Shown one piece after another: positions 8,414 through 17,210 of a stretch of DNA of 64,000 bases. The DNA is taken from NCBI RefSeq assembly GCF_965283645.1, contig NZ_CBDIPG010000001.1:5084001-5148000 (forward strand). The letters are read 5' to 3'. The DNA comes from Kordia sp965283645. GTDB taxonomy: Bacteria > Bacteroidota > Bacteroidia > Flavobacteriales > Flavobacteriaceae. A model generated the notes under the pieces. It was not told where the DNA came from and ran no database searches. It saw nothing but the letters and a program-made list of their open reading frames with translations. Both the position numbers and the translations under genes were made by a program. Numbering within the stretch: the stretch's first letter is position 1; every line of letters begins with the position of its first letter.

Positions 8414-8624
8414 ACATAGTACTAAAATTTAACAAAATTTAACATTTCAGTTTAATGAGTAGATCATGTTTTAAGATAATTAAAGTACTGATTATTAGTT
8501 GTTTAAATGTGTAATTTTACTTTCAATAATTTTTCTAAAAAAAGTAAACTAAAATTTAACTTTTCTTTAAAATCCTTCAAATTTTCGTATTTTGGCTTAA
8601 TGAATTTAATGAGAATGATAAAAA

Positions 8625-9095
8625 ATGGCTAAAAAACTGACTCCATCTAAAATAAATATGTTTCTACTTTTCAAACTTCCGTCTGCTTACTTTTCAGGTG
8701 TACGTTTAAAAGAAATTACAGCTAAAGAAGCTACGGTAACTGTAAAACATCGTTGGATTAATCAAAATCCTTTCAAATCATTATACTGGGCTACACAAGG
8801 AATGGCTTCCGAGCTTGCTACAGGCGTTTTGGTGATTCAAGGAATTGAAGATTGTGGCGAAAAAATATCGATGTTGGTACAATCGCAAAATGGACACTTT
8901 ACCAAAAAAGCTACGGGTAGAATTAACTTTGTGTGCAAAGACGGCGACAAAGTAAAAACGGCTATTGATGCCGCAATTGCTACTGGTGAAGGACAAAGTT
9001 TGACATTAAACGCGGAAGGTTTTAATGAAGCAGGAGAAAGTGTTTCAAACTTTCAATATGAATGGGCATTAAAACTCAGAAAGAAAAAGGTGTAA
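8625..9095 (+). CDS. DUF4442 hotdog-fold protein, possible thioesterase
   Basis: A 156-residue soluble protein of the DUF4442 family, which has the hotdog fold of acyl-CoA thioesterases. The family pattern is visible: PSAYFSGVRL, the strand KEATVTVKHRWINQNPFKSLYWATQGMA (long helix with Gln/Glu at the usual active position) and a C-terminal strand NFQYEWALKLRKK. The substrate is unknown. It is followed 75 bp downstream by the AIM24-family gene on the same strand with a repeat element between, so co-transcription is possible but not certain. Confidence 0.85.
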   Translation: MAKKLTPSKINMFLLFKLPSAYFSGVRLKEITAKEATVTVKHRWINQNPFKSLYWATQGMASELATGVLVIQGIEDCGEKISMLVQSQNGHFTKKATGRINFVCKDGDKVKTAIDAAIATGEGQSLTLNAEGFNEAGESVSNFQYEWALKLRKKKV

Positions 9096-9132
9096 CAAAT
9101 TCACTTTTTTTACATCTAATAGGAATCAATCA

Positions 9133-9154
9133 ACACTTCGACTTAACTCAGTGT
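9133..9154. repeat. Interspersed ACACTTCGACT..AGTGT element
   Basis: ACACTTCGACTTAACTCAGTGT has ACACT/AGTGT ends. Related sequences stand at 7815, 15431 and 59031-59260. It looks like a short dispersed intergenic repeat common in flavobacterial genomes. Confidence 0.55.
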
Positions 9155-9170
9155 AAAAAAACGAAATAAA

Positions 9171-9971
9171 ATGACAGCACACGAAATTGACTACGAAATC
9201 TACGGAGCAGAAATGCAATATGTAGAAATAGAACTCGATCCGCAAGAAGCGGTTGTTGCAGAAGCAGGAAGCTTTATGATGATGGACGACGGAATTACTA
9301 TGAATACTATTTTTGGTGATGGATCAAACCAAGAAAAAGGAATTTTAGGAAAACTGTTCTCAGCAGGAAAACGAATTTTAACAGGCGAAAGCTTATTTAT
9401 GACTTCTTTTTTAAACAACAGTAGTTTTGGCGTTCGGAAAGTAAGTTTTGCATCTCCATATCCTGGAAAAATCATTCCTATTGACTTAACAGATTTTAGA
9501 GGAAAATTCATCTGTCAAAAAGATGCCTTTCTCTGTGCCGCAAAAGGCGTAACTGTTGGAATAGAATTCTCAAAAAAACTAGGTCGTGGACTTTTTGGAG
9601 GTGAAGGATTCATCATGCAAAAACTAGAAGGCGACGGAATGGCGTTTGTAAATGCTGGTGGAACAATGGCGCGAAAAGAACTAGCGCCAGGCGAAACCAT
9701 CAGAGTTGATACCGGTTGTATTGTAGGTTTTACACAAGATGTAGATTACGATATAGAATTTATTGGCGGTATTAAAAATACCATCTTTGGTGGTGAAGGA
9801 TTATTCTTTGCAACCTTAAAAGGACCAGGAATAGTATACATTCAATCATTACCATTTAGCCGTTTGGCTGGAAGAATTTTATCATCCATTCCACGAGGTG
9901 GAAACAGTAAAGGTGAAGGAAGCATCTTGGGAAGCATCGGAGACTTATTTGATGGTGACAATAGTTTTTAA
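9171..9971 (+). CDS. AIM24/TIGR00266-family protein
   Basis: A 266-residue protein of the TIGR00266/AIM24 family. It opens with the family pattern HEIDYEIYGAEMQYVEIELD and EAVVAEAGSFMMMDDGI, followed by Gly-rich beta segments such as GGEGFIMQKLEG, VNAGGTM and the C-terminal GGEGLFFATLKGPG and IQSLPFSRLA. It has no signal peptide or membrane span. The fold is a trimeric-type beta structure; the cellular role in bacteria is unknown (the eukaryotic relative AIM24 is mitochondrial). A terminator follows 20 bp after the stop. Confidence 0.92.
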   Translation: MTAHEIDYEIYGAEMQYVEIELDPQEAVVAEAGSFMMMDDGITMNTIFGDGSNQEKGILGKLFSAGKRILTGESLFMTSFLNNSSFGVRKVSFASPYPGKIIPIDLTDFRGKFICQKDAFLCAAKGVTVGIEFSKKLGRGLFGGEGFIMQKLEGDGMAFVNAGGTMARKELAPGETIRVDTGCIVGFTQDVDYDIEFIGGIKNTIFGGEGLFFATLKGPGIVYIQSLPFSRLAGRILSSIPRGGNSKGEGSILGSIGDLFDGDNSF

Positions 9972-9992
9972 GCGAAAAAAATATAAAATAGG

Positions 9993-10044
9993 AAGCGTTG
10001 ATTATCTAATTACGGTTTGTAGTTTGGCAATCAACGCTTTTTTT
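9993..10044 (+). terminator. Terminator after the AIM24-family gene
   Basis: AAGCGTTGATT pairs with AATCAACGCTT and is followed by a T tract; the loop is about 25 nt. Confidence 0.8.
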
Positions 10045-10131
10045 CTAGTACATTTAAAGCAAATAATTCATAATTTATAAATTACGAGAGCAACTTTTTT
10101 AATAGTATAATTTATAAACTTATGATTGAAT

Positions 10132-10139
10132 TAAATTTG
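10132..10139 (+). promoter_or_regulatory. -7 element of the T9SS LRR gene
   Basis: TAAATTTG matches TAnnTTTG and is 44 bp before the ATG. No convincing -33 element. Confidence 0.5.
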
Positions 10140-10182
10140 ATAATAGCCAAAACCAAGTTACCATTTATAACCAAACCTACAC

Positions 10183-12849
10183 ATGAAAAAAAATTACCTA
10201 CTACTTTCATTGTTATTCCTTACACAATGGAGTCAAGCGCAAATTGTAAACATTCCGGATGCTACTTTTAAAAACTACCTGCTAAATACAATAGTTGTTG
10301 ATACTGATACTGATTTTTTTGCAGATAGTTCTATTGATATTAATAATGATGGAGAAATTCAAGAATCAGAGGCACTTCTTATGACAGGGATGAATTTGAA
10401 CTATTTATCCATAACATCGTTAGAAGGAATTCAATACTTTACAAACCTAGTCTCATTAAGTTGCAATGAACATAGAATTTCAACATTAGACTTATCACAG
10501 AATGTTAATCTGGAGAATTTATATTTATTTGGTAATGGACATCATTTAACGAGTTTAGACATTTCTCAATGTATCAATCTCAAGAAATTAGATGTTTCAG
10601 CCAACTATTCATTTGCTAATTTAGATGTTACACAAAATGTAAACTTAGAAGAATTAGATTTTTCTTCTTGTGATATTACTCAAATTGATGTTACACAAAA
10701 TCCAAACTTAGATCGTTTGGATTGTTCTCGTAATACGCTCATTAGTTTAGATGTAAGCCAGAATACAAATCTCACAGATTTAGATTGTTGTTTTAGCTCT
10801 TTACCTTCTTTGGACGTTACTCAAAATGTAAATTTAATAAAGTTAGATGCTTATGGAAACCAAATAAACACCATAAATCTTACTAATAATACAAGTTTAA
10901 CAAACTTAAGAATAGGAGCTAATAATATAGCTGTAACAGACCTTTCACAAAATGTTAATATAAGGAGCTTAGATTGTTCTGGTAATTCATTCACAAGTAT
11001 AGATTTAAGTAACAATGTAAGTTTACAATCGCTTACTATGCATGATACTCAACTACCAACAATAGATGTAAGTCAAAATATAAATTTAAAAAAATTATAC
11101 TGTGATGATGGCGCATTTACAAGCTTAGATGTATCACAAAATGTAAATTTAGAAATATTAGAGCTTCGTTATAATTCTCTAACAAATATAGATTTAAGCA
11201 CAAATGAAAAGCTTACCCAGGTAAATTTTAGCGATAATTTGTTAACAACACTCGATGTTAGCCAAAATCCATTACTTAAAAAGGTGACATGTTTTTATAA
11301 TCAACTTGAATATATTAATGTTAAAAACGGAATAAATTCTAGCCCAAGTGAGTTTAGATATTGGGGAAACCCAAACTTAGAAGGTATCTGTGCTGACGAT
11401 GGTGAAGTAGTTTTTTTATCAACAAGCCCATATTTATCCGCAGATACTGTTGTTGGTACTTATTGTTCATTCACACCAGGTGGCGACTATGTAACGCTAC
11501 AAGGAACCACAAGATTAGACACAAATACTAATGGCTGTGATATAAATGATACCATGTTTCCAAATATGGAATTCGGTATTACTCATAATGGAACAACTGA
11601 AACGATGATAGCAAATTCTTCAGGCAACTATGAAATTCACCTAGCTGACGACGACGATCCCTATACCATTACACCACAACTAGAAAATCCAACGTACTTT
11701 ACCGTTTCGCCAACTTCGTTAACTATAAATACGTCCACAGCTTCAAATCCTACACTACAAGATTTTTGTATAACACCAAACGGAACGTATAACGATGTTG
11801 AGGTCACTATAATTCCCGTAGAAGTAGCGCGTCCAGGTTTTGATGCTCCATATCAAATTATATATAAAAATAAAGGAAATACAATACGTTCAGGAACGAT
11901 ACAACTTACTTTTGATGATGATTTGATGGATTTGGTTTCAGCAAGTCCAATGGAAGATACACAAGCAGTAAATACACTTACGTGGAATTATACAAACCTA
12001 GCACCACAAGAATCGCGTAACATTACTTTTACGATGAACATCAACACGCCAACAGATATTCCAGCGGTAAATGGAGACGACGTATTGAGTTACGAAGTAA
12101 TGATCACACCAACAACGGATGATGAAGCGCCTGATGATAACCTAATGACGTTGCAACAAACAGTTGTAAATTCGTTTGACCCAAATGATATACGATGTTT
12201 AGAAGGAGAAACTGTGACAACAGATTATATTGACAAATATGTTCATTATATAATTCGATTTGAAAATACAGGAACAGCTTCCGCCGTAAACGTTGTGGTA
12301 ACTGATTATATTGATGACACCATGTTTGATATCAGCACGTTAATTCCGACAGCATCAAGTCATCGTATGGAAACTAGAATTAAAGAAGATAACTCAGTAG
12401 AATTTATCTTTGAAAACATCAACTTACCTTTTGATGATGCTTCAAATGATGGCTATGTAGTATTTAAAATAAAAACATTACCAACATTACAAGAAAACGA
12501 TACGTTCGATAATAATGCTGCTATTTACTTTGATTTCAATGCGCCAATTATAACGAATACAGCAACTACATTAATTATGAATCCATTAAGTGTTTCAGAG
12601 GAAAATCTGGAAACAGCAACAATAACACTCTATCCAAATCCTGTAAAAGAACAAATTCAAATAACAAGTAACGAACCAATAGAGAAGCTAGAATTACGCA
12701 GCATAGACGGAAGACGTATTACCGTAAAAGAAATACAAACTACACGTTTTTCAAGTACAGTTAATGTATCGTCTCTACCAAGTGGAATCTACATCATGAA
12801 TATTACTACAACGAAAGGTAAGGCAATTAAGAAAATAATAAAGCAGTAA
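10183..12849 (+). CDS. Secreted leucine-rich-repeat protein with T9SS sorting domain
   Basis: An 888-residue secreted protein. A Sec signal peptide (1-20, cleaved near SQAQ) is followed by IVNIPDATFKNYLL and an EF-like NNDGEIQESEAL, then about fifteen 21-22-residue leucine-rich repeats of the form LDVSQNVNLEELDCSxN (about 75-400). Next come beta-sandwich modules: a prealbumin-like segment (about 428-520), a DUF11-like domain (about 535-650) and the CARDB/DUF7619-like domain with FDPNDIRC (about 660-790). Residues 805-888 are a type A T9SS sorting domain (YPNPVKEQI, LPSGIYIM, KKIIKQ end). It should be exported across the outer membrane by the type IX system and anchored or released, probably for adhesion or polymer binding. 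Confidence 0.93.
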   Translation: MKKNYLLLSLLFLTQWSQAQIVNIPDATFKNYLLNTIVVDTDTDFFADSSIDINNDGEIQESEALLMTGMNLNYLSITSLEGIQYFTNLVSLSCNEHRISTLDLSQNVNLENLYLFGNGHHLTSLDISQCINLKKLDVSANYSFANLDVTQNVNLEELDFSSCDITQIDVTQNPNLDRLDCSRNTLISLDVSQNTNLTDLDCCFSSLPSLDVTQNVNLIKLDAYGNQINTINLTNNTSLTNLRIGANNIAVTDLSQNVNIRSLDCSGNSFTSIDLSNNVSLQSLTMHDTQLPTIDVSQNINLKKLYCDDGAFTSLDVSQNVNLEILELRYNSLTNIDLSTNEKLTQVNFSDNLLTTLDVSQNPLLKKVTCFYNQLEYINVKNGINSSPSEFRYWGNPNLEGICADDGEVVFLSTSPYLSADTVVGTYCSFTPGGDYVTLQGTTRLDTNTNGCDINDTMFPNMEFGITHNGTTETMIANSSGNYEIHLADDDDPYTITPQLENPTYFTVSPTSLTINTSTASNPTLQDFCITPNGTYNDVEVTIIPVEVARPGFDAPYQIIYKNKGNTIRSGTIQLTFDDDLMDLVSASPMEDTQAVNTLTWNYTNLAPQESRNITFTMNINTPTDIPAVNGDDVLSYEVMITPTTDDEAPDDNLMTLQQTVVNSFDPNDIRCLEGETVTTDYIDKYVHYIIRFENTGTASAVNVVVTDYIDDTMFDISTLIPTASSHRMETRIKEDNSVEFIFENINLPFDDASNDGYVVFKIKTLPTLQENDTFDNNAAIYFDFNAPIITNTATTLIMNPLSVSEENLETATITLYPNPVKEQIQITSNEPIEKLELRSIDGRRITVKEIQTTRFSSTVNVSSLPSGIYIMNITTTKGKAIKKIIKQ

Positions 12850-12981
12850 AGTCGCGATATTGTTAAAGTTTTGTTTAGAAAGTATAAACATAGTTTTTTT
12901 TTATTACTTTTAGATAAATAAAACTAGTAGCCTATACAACAAAAATACGCTTTAAAATTTTAACCTAAACCTCCGTTAAAT

Positions 12982-13179
12982 ATGGCAAGAGCGATGTTTG
13001 ATTACACTAAAACTATACTTAATAAAGTAAGTTTTGAACCCTCATTATTTTGTAGAGAATTACAAAAAGCTTTACAAAGATTACTACCACATGAGGTAGA
13101 AGAGTTAAAAATCTGGATAAAATCTCTAGTAACAAAAAACCCAGAATTAGACCAATGTTTAATCTATTTAACACCATAA
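12982..13179 (+). CDS. Conserved-looking 65-residue protein of unknown function
   Basis: A small soluble protein, helix-rich, with FEPSLFCRELQKALQRLLP and EVEELKIWIKSLV. It carries two Cys residues and no signal. It has its own terminator immediately after the stop and sits alone between the LRR gene and oxyR. The regular amphipathic helix pattern suggests a real folded protein. I believe similar short proteins occur in other Flavobacteriaceae, but no function is known to me. Confidence 0.65.
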   Translation: MARAMFDYTKTILNKVSFEPSLFCRELQKALQRLLPHEVEELKIWIKSLVTKNPELDQCLIYLTP

Positions 13180-13180
13180 A

Positions 13181-13216
13181 AAAAAGCCACGTACAACGTG
13201 GCTTTTCGTTTTTTAC
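13181..13216. terminator. Terminator between the 65-aa gene and oxyR
   Basis: AAAAGCCACGT pairs with ACGTGGCTTTT with a tiny loop, flanked by A and T tracts, so it can serve both convergent genes. Confidence 0.88.
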
Positions 13217-13223
13217 TGATTTC

Positions 13224-14162
13224 TTATTTATGTACAGGACTTATAATTTCAACATTATGAAATGTAATAGCGCCGCGTACAACACTCATAATTACACTTT
13301 TTAGTGCTTCTATAATCTGCATTTTTAATTCACTTTTATGAAATATCAAACTCACTTCGCGGGCAGGTCTTGGTTCTCTAAAATGGCGTAAATATTTTTT
13401 CTCATTCTCTTTAATATCAAGCGTATGCAAATACGGCAATAATGTCATTCCTAAATTTTCATTAGATAATTTAATAAGTGTTTCAAAACTTCCACTTTCT
13501 AACTGAAAATGATCTTCTTCAGCGCTACGAGGTGTTTTACACAAATTAATTACACCATCTCTAAAACAATGACCGTCTTCTAATAATAGAATATCATCAA
13601 TATCTAAATCTTGTGTTTCCAACTCTTTCTTGTCATACAAACGATGGTTTTCAGTTGCATAACCAACAAACGGTTCATAATACAACACACGTTCCTTAAT
13701 ATGATCTTGCCCTAAAGGAGTTGCGGCAATTGCGGCATCTAAATGTCCTTCGTTTAACTTCTGAATGATGGATTCGGTAGAAAGTTCTTCTATTTTTAAA
13801 TTTACTTTTGGATATTTCTTAATAAACGTTTTCAAAAACATTGGTAACAAAGTGGGCATAATCGTCGGAATAATTCCCAACTTAAACTCACCACCAATAA
13901 ACCCTTTTTGCTGATCTACAATATCTTGCATTCTACCAGATTCATTGACTACATTACGTGCTTGATCAACAATTTTTTTGCCGATTTCCGTAAGTTGAAT
14001 TGGTTTTTTGCTTCTATCAAAAATTTGAATCTCTAATTCGTCTTCAAGTTTCTGAATTTGCATGCTCAACGTTGGCTGGGTAACAAACGATTTTTGTGCG
14101 GCAAGTGTGAAATTTTGATGTTCGGCAACAGCCAAAACATATTGCAACTGTGTGATAGTCAT
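13224..14162 (-). CDS. oxyR: Hydrogen-peroxide-sensing LysR regulator OxyR
   Basis: A 312-residue LysR-type regulator. The N-terminal winged HTH (residues 1-60, TLAAQKSFVTQPTLSMQIQKLE) is typical. In the sensor domain the OxyR redox pair is present as GHCFRDGVINLC with Cys199 and Cys208, the same spacing and even the same numbering as in E. coli OxyR. Peroxide oxidises these to a disulfide and turns on defence genes. It is divergent from dps (106 bp between start codons), a classic OxyR target in Bacteroidota, which supports the assignment. The shared intergenic region contains a small palindrome (ATCGAT within CTATCGATAA) that might be part of its operator. Confidence 0.95.
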   Translation of the reverse strand: MTITQLQYVLAVAEHQNFTLAAQKSFVTQPTLSMQIQKLEDELEIQIFDRSKKPIQLTEIGKKIVDQARNVVNESGRMQDIVDQQKGFIGGEFKLGIIPTIMPTLLPMFLKTFIKKYPKVNLKIEELSTESIIQKLNEGHLDAAIAATPLGQDHIKERVLYYEPFVGYATENHRLYDKKELETQDLDIDDILLLEDGHCFRDGVINLCKTPRSAEEDHFQLESGSFETLIKLSNENLGMTLLPYLHTLDIKENEKKYLRHFREPRPAREVSLIFHKSELKMQIIEALKSVIMSVVRGAITFHNVEIISPVHK

Positions 14163-14235
14163 GAATTATAAATTTAAGTGATAAAAATATAAAAACTATC
14201 GATAAAACTTATGCTAAAACAGCTTAAATCTTCAA

Positions 14236-14243
14236 TAATTTTG
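14236..14243 (+). promoter_or_regulatory. -7 element of dps
   Basis: TAATTTTG matches TAnnTTTG, 25 bp before the dps ATG. The expected -33 TTG is missing, as is common at activator-dependent promoters; OxyR would be the obvious activator. Confidence 0.55.
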
Positions 14244-14268
14244 TTCCAACAAAAAAATAATTAACACT

Positions 14269-14742
14269 ATGACACTAAATATATTAGGACTTGATGTCCA
14301 AAAAACAGAAGAATTAGTTCAGGATTTGAACGTATTATTGGCTAATTTTCAAGTGTATTATCAAAACTTACGTGGAATTCATTGGAACATTAAAGGAAAA
14401 GGTTTCTTTGAGTTGCATACAAAATTTGAAGAATTATATAATGATTCACAAATAAAAGTAGATGAAATTGCAGAGCGCGTATTGACACTAGGAGGTGAGC
14501 CGTTGCATACATTTGAAGATTATATTGCAAATGCACAAGTTCCTGTCGGAAAGCACATTTCAAAAGATGAAAAAGCTGTGGAATTAATTATTTCTTCTAT
14601 TTCAGAATTACTAAAACTTGAACGAACATTATTAAACAAAGCTGACGAAGCAAGCGACGAAGGAACCAACGCAATGATGAGTGACTTTATCTCAGAGCAA
14701 GAAAAAACCATCTGGATGATGAATGCATGGTTGAATAATTAA
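14269..14742 (+). CDS. dps: Dps-family DNA-protecting ferritin-like protein
   Basis: A 157-residue Dps/miniferritin subunit that forms dodecamers, oxidises Fe(II) with peroxide and stores iron. The inter-subunit ferroxidase ligands are visible: LRGIHWNIKGKGFFELHTKFEELY (His and nearby Asp/Glu) and DEIAERVLTLGG, which is the Dps signature. The N-terminal tail is short, without the Lys-rich DNA-binding extension of E. coli Dps, so direct DNA binding is uncertain. It is encoded divergently from oxyR and is probably peroxide-induced. Confidence 0.95.
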   Translation: MTLNILGLDVQKTEELVQDLNVLLANFQVYYQNLRGIHWNIKGKGFFELHTKFEELYNDSQIKVDEIAERVLTLGGEPLHTFEDYIANAQVPVGKHISKDEKAVELIISSISELLKLERTLLNKADEASDEGTNAMMSDFISEQEKTIWMMNAWLNN

Positions 14743-14781
14743 TAGTTTTAACGTATGAGTTTATTGCTTTTCTAATAGCAT

Positions 14782-14925
14782 AAAAAAAGAGGTTGTCTAA
14801 AAAGTTGTTAATGCGAATGAAATGAAGCAATCTGTAAAATTTAAGTTATTGATTTTACAGATTACTTCGAAATCAAAAATTTCTCGTAATGACTTAGTTA
14901 TAGCTTTTTAGACAGCTTCTTTTTA
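14782..14925. repeat. Long imperfect palindrome (dispersed repeat, possible bidirectional terminator)
   Basis: A ~145-bp inverted repeat between the convergent dps and DUF2141 genes. Outer arms are AAAGAGGTTGTCTAAAAAG and CTTTTTAGACAGCTTCTTT; inner arms are GAAGCAATCTGTAAAAT and ATTTTACAGATTACTTC; the ATTGCGAA../..TCGTAATGA part resembles the widespread TCATTGCGAGGAACGAAGCAATCT-type intergenic repeat. A related half copy stands near 59276-59312. It probably folds into one long RNA hairpin and can end transcripts from both sides. Confidence 0.75.
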
Positions 14926-14958
14926 ATAAAACATTTTTTGATTGATGTGTAATAGGTG

Positions 14959-15387
14959 TTATAAAGTAATCTTCATTGAAATATCTGTAGTTGCAACCAT
15001 AAATTTAGAAGGTTCAAATTGTGGTGGACCATAACTTAACGGATTGTTAGATGTTCCGTAATCTTCTTTTGGCATTCCGTTATCTTCAAAATCCATGCGT
15101 CCGTTGTCATTTTCGTCATGTACACATGTAATTGCGTATGCTCCTTTAGGAACATTTGTAAAGGTAACTTTTACCTTGTTTCCTTCAATAGTACTTCCTA
15201 CTGTTTGTACTGGTTTTGCTTTCATAAACGTGTCTTCCGTATGTAACGCAAATAATACTTTTCCCTTATTGGTGCGAACTTTATCAATAGTAATGGTAAT
15301 GGTAACACCTTCATCTTCAGAAGTAGTTGTTTGCGCTGTTGCGAATAAACTTGTACATAATACGGCAATTAAAAGTAATTTTTTCAT
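14959..15387 (-). CDS. Secreted DUF2141 protein
   Basis: A 142-residue protein with a Sec signal peptide (1-18, ending FATAQ). The mature part is the DUF2141 domain: ITITIDKVRTNKGKVLFALH, VTFTNVPKGAYAITCVHDEN with the conserved HDENDNGRMDFEDNGMPKE and the late YGPPQFEPSKF. DUF2141 proteins are small periplasmic beta-sandwich proteins frequent in Flavobacteriia, of unknown role. Its promoter has the same repeat architecture as those of the TonB receptor at 42749 and the TPR-like gene at 48882, suggesting a shared regulator. Confidence 0.9.
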   Translation of the reverse strand: MKKLLLIAVLCTSLFATAQTTTSEDEGVTITITIDKVRTNKGKVLFALHTEDTFMKAKPVQTVGSTIEGNKVKVTFTNVPKGAYAITCVHDENDNGRMDFEDNGMPKEDYGTSNNPLSYGPPQFEPSKFMVATTDISMKITL

Positions 15388-15430
15388 GATGATTGATTTT
15401 ATTGATTAATGATTATTTTTATTTTGTTTC

Positions 15431-15452
15431 ACACTGAGCAAAGCCGAAGTGT
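15431..15452. repeat. Interspersed ACACTGAGC..AGTGT element in the DUF2141 leader
   Basis: ACACTGAGCAAAGCCGAAGTGT, ends inverted (ACACT/AGTGT); the same family as the copy at 9133. It falls inside the predicted untranslated leader of the DUF2141 gene. Confidence 0.55.
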
Positions 15453-15464
15453 TGTTTGATGATT

Positions 15465-15536
15465 CAAAAGTCTATATAAAATCAGTGCTGCCATAAAAAA
15501 TACTACTGGACTGTAATTTTTTCATGATGAATTGTA
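15465..15536 (-). promoter_or_regulatory. LytTR-type direct-repeat promoter of the DUF2141 gene
   Basis: Read on the minus strand: TACAATTC (15536-15529), then TACAGTCC starting 21 bp later (15515), then 43 bp from the start of that repeat the -7 element GACTTTTG (15472-15465) followed by AATCATCAAA. The 21-bp period places both half-sites on one face of the helix, as for LytTR-domain regulators. The identical spacing occurs at 42641-42712 and 48670-48741. Confidence 0.7.
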
Positions 15537-15949
15537 AAAAATGCGCATAAAACGTCAAATAATTATGTTTACAAACGCTACTAATTTTAAAAAAGAAGAA
15601 GAAATAGGGAACCTTTTCAAACAACAAAGCGTCTTTATATATGTAAAGTATATCTGTTTACGGAAATTGGGTTTTATTAGTTTGGTTCACATTGTGGCTC
15701 AATTTTAACAAGATAAAAATTAGCGTTCAACTTTACACCATAGAATTATTTTAGGTTAAATTTTCATACACTACAAACTTCAACTTACCATGTACGTTTA
15801 TTATAAGTAGTTGTATGAATATTAGAAAAGCGAGTGTGAAAACTCGCTTTTTTTATAGTATTAGAGTAATTTTATAGAAACACGTAACAAAGTCATGGTT
15901 CATTGTACTAATAAAAGAGAACCCGAAAATAGATCAAAAGAAACGACTT
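15537..15949. other. 413-bp intergenic region, little content
   Basis: Between the DUF2141 promoter and the 15950 gene. A 47-codon open frame (15565-15708, beginning MFTNATNFKKEEE) has no supporting signal and is probably chance. A hairpin AAAGCGAGT/ACTCGCTTT with a T tract (15827-15855) looks like a terminator, though no gene is seen just upstream of it. Confidence 0.5.
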
Positions 15950-16570
15950 ATGAAAAAAATAGAACCATTCAGAAACTTTAATGATGCACTTTCAACTCTA
16001 GACAATGGAGGACGATTTTATAACATTCTGACAAAAGCAGATGACGGAATCATTTCGAAAGCTGAATTGGGAAAAGTAGGCGGAATCTTTAACAGTAGAC
16101 AACGAATGATTTTATTTTTTGAGTTATCAATTTCCAAACTGGATGATGAAAAAAGAAATGCAGTGATTTCAAAATTAGATGAAAGTCTTCAAGCGTCATA
16201 CCTAAAGTACAAACCAATCGAGTTATTACCATCCGAAGCCTACACTAAAGGAATAATTGCTTCAAACACGATCATTACAGGAATTCCAACATTGATTGAA
16301 TCTAAAAGTGAGTTCACTGGATTCATTATGATTCCTATTGTTACTGGAAATGTCACCACATTTACAATGATTCCATTAATTAATATGTATGATGTATATG
16401 AACTAAGAGATGAAGCATCTAATGAAAATTTTCTGATTGCGCATGCAAAAGGAGCAACGAAACTGCCTAAGAAAAAAATTAAAGTAGCTGGAATATTGAA
16501 AGAATTGAAGTCGAATAAAGAAGAAAAAGTAGCTTCTAAACGATTTTTGGAAGCTATTTATCATTTGTAA
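15950..16570 (+). CDS. 206-residue protein of unknown function
   Basis: I do not recognise this protein. It starts MKKIEPFRNFNDAL, has no signal peptide and no clear membrane segment. ADDGIISKAELG near residue 30 vaguely resembles an EF-hand loop but lacks a full set of ligands. The middle (about 100-150) is a Thr/Ile-rich beta region and the C-terminus is lysine-rich and helical. It is a lone gene with low-complexity AT-rich flanks and may be accessory. Confidence 0.55.
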   Translation: MKKIEPFRNFNDALSTLDNGGRFYNILTKADDGIISKAELGKVGGIFNSRQRMILFFELSISKLDDEKRNAVISKLDESLQASYLKYKPIELLPSEAYTKGIIASNTIITGIPTLIESKSEFTGFIMIPIVTGNVTTFTMIPLINMYDVYELRDEASNENFLIAHAKGATKLPKKKIKVAGILKELKSNKEEKVASKRFLEAIYHL

Positions 16571-16824
16571 ATTCAGTTATACATTCAATATGTCTTGATA
16601 ACATACTTCATTCATCAAGATAAAAGAATCTTCTGATCAAGTGCTTTTGATTGTTTTTGCGTCTTATACTATTTAAAAAGTCACTTAATTATCCAAAAAG
16701 TAATTGCAGTTTTAGCTCTAATTACGGGAAACCACATTAAAATCTTTACTCTTTGTATTATTTTTATAATGTATAGTATTGATCAAAGAATGAAAGTATT
16801 TTTTTTGTTAAAAAACCAATAAGT

Positions 16825-17157
16825 ATGAGTAATAAAAAAAGCTTTAATTTGACTGAAAAAGGAGAATATGATAAAGCATTAACATGGTTAAATGTATTTT
16901 TTGCTCTCAATCCGGGACTTTTTTTAATAAGAGGAATGATAAATTTTTTTAGATCAAGTGTCCCTGATACTAATCAAGTCGATGCAGCAATAAAACTGAT
17001 TGAAGCAGGTAAGAAAAACGGGCTTAAAAGGATGAGAATTAAAGTTAGTAAAAAAGCAGGAATGAAACTAAAAGTAAATTCTATCTTAGATGGATTAGGT
17101 GTAAGCACTAAATTGAAAGGTAAAGAAGAAATGATAGTAAAAATTGAATATAAATAG
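16825..17157 (+). CDS. 110-residue protein of unknown function
   Basis: A basic, lysine-rich protein. Residues 15-45 contain a semi-hydrophobic stretch (ALTWLNVFFALNPGLFLIRGMI) that could be an amphipathic or membrane-binding helix. The rest (AAIKLIEAGKKNGLKRMRI, KKAGMKLKVN) is soluble and basic. No known family. It sits alone between the 15950 gene and the DUF58 operon, with no clear promoter or terminator. Confidence 0.5.
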   Translation: MSNKKSFNLTEKGEYDKALTWLNVFFALNPGLFLIRGMINFFRSSVPDTNQVDAAIKLIEAGKKNGLKRMRIKVSKKAGMKLKVNSILDGLGVSTKLKGKEEMIVKIEYK

Positions 17158-17210
17158 AAATATCAAAATACTACCCAAACTAACGCTAGTCTCCAATTCA
17201 TACTTACAAA

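Noticed and set aside
9898..10080. Plus-strand 60-codon frame overlapping the end of the AIM24-family gene
   Set aside because: It overlaps the real gene in another frame and runs through the terminator hairpin.
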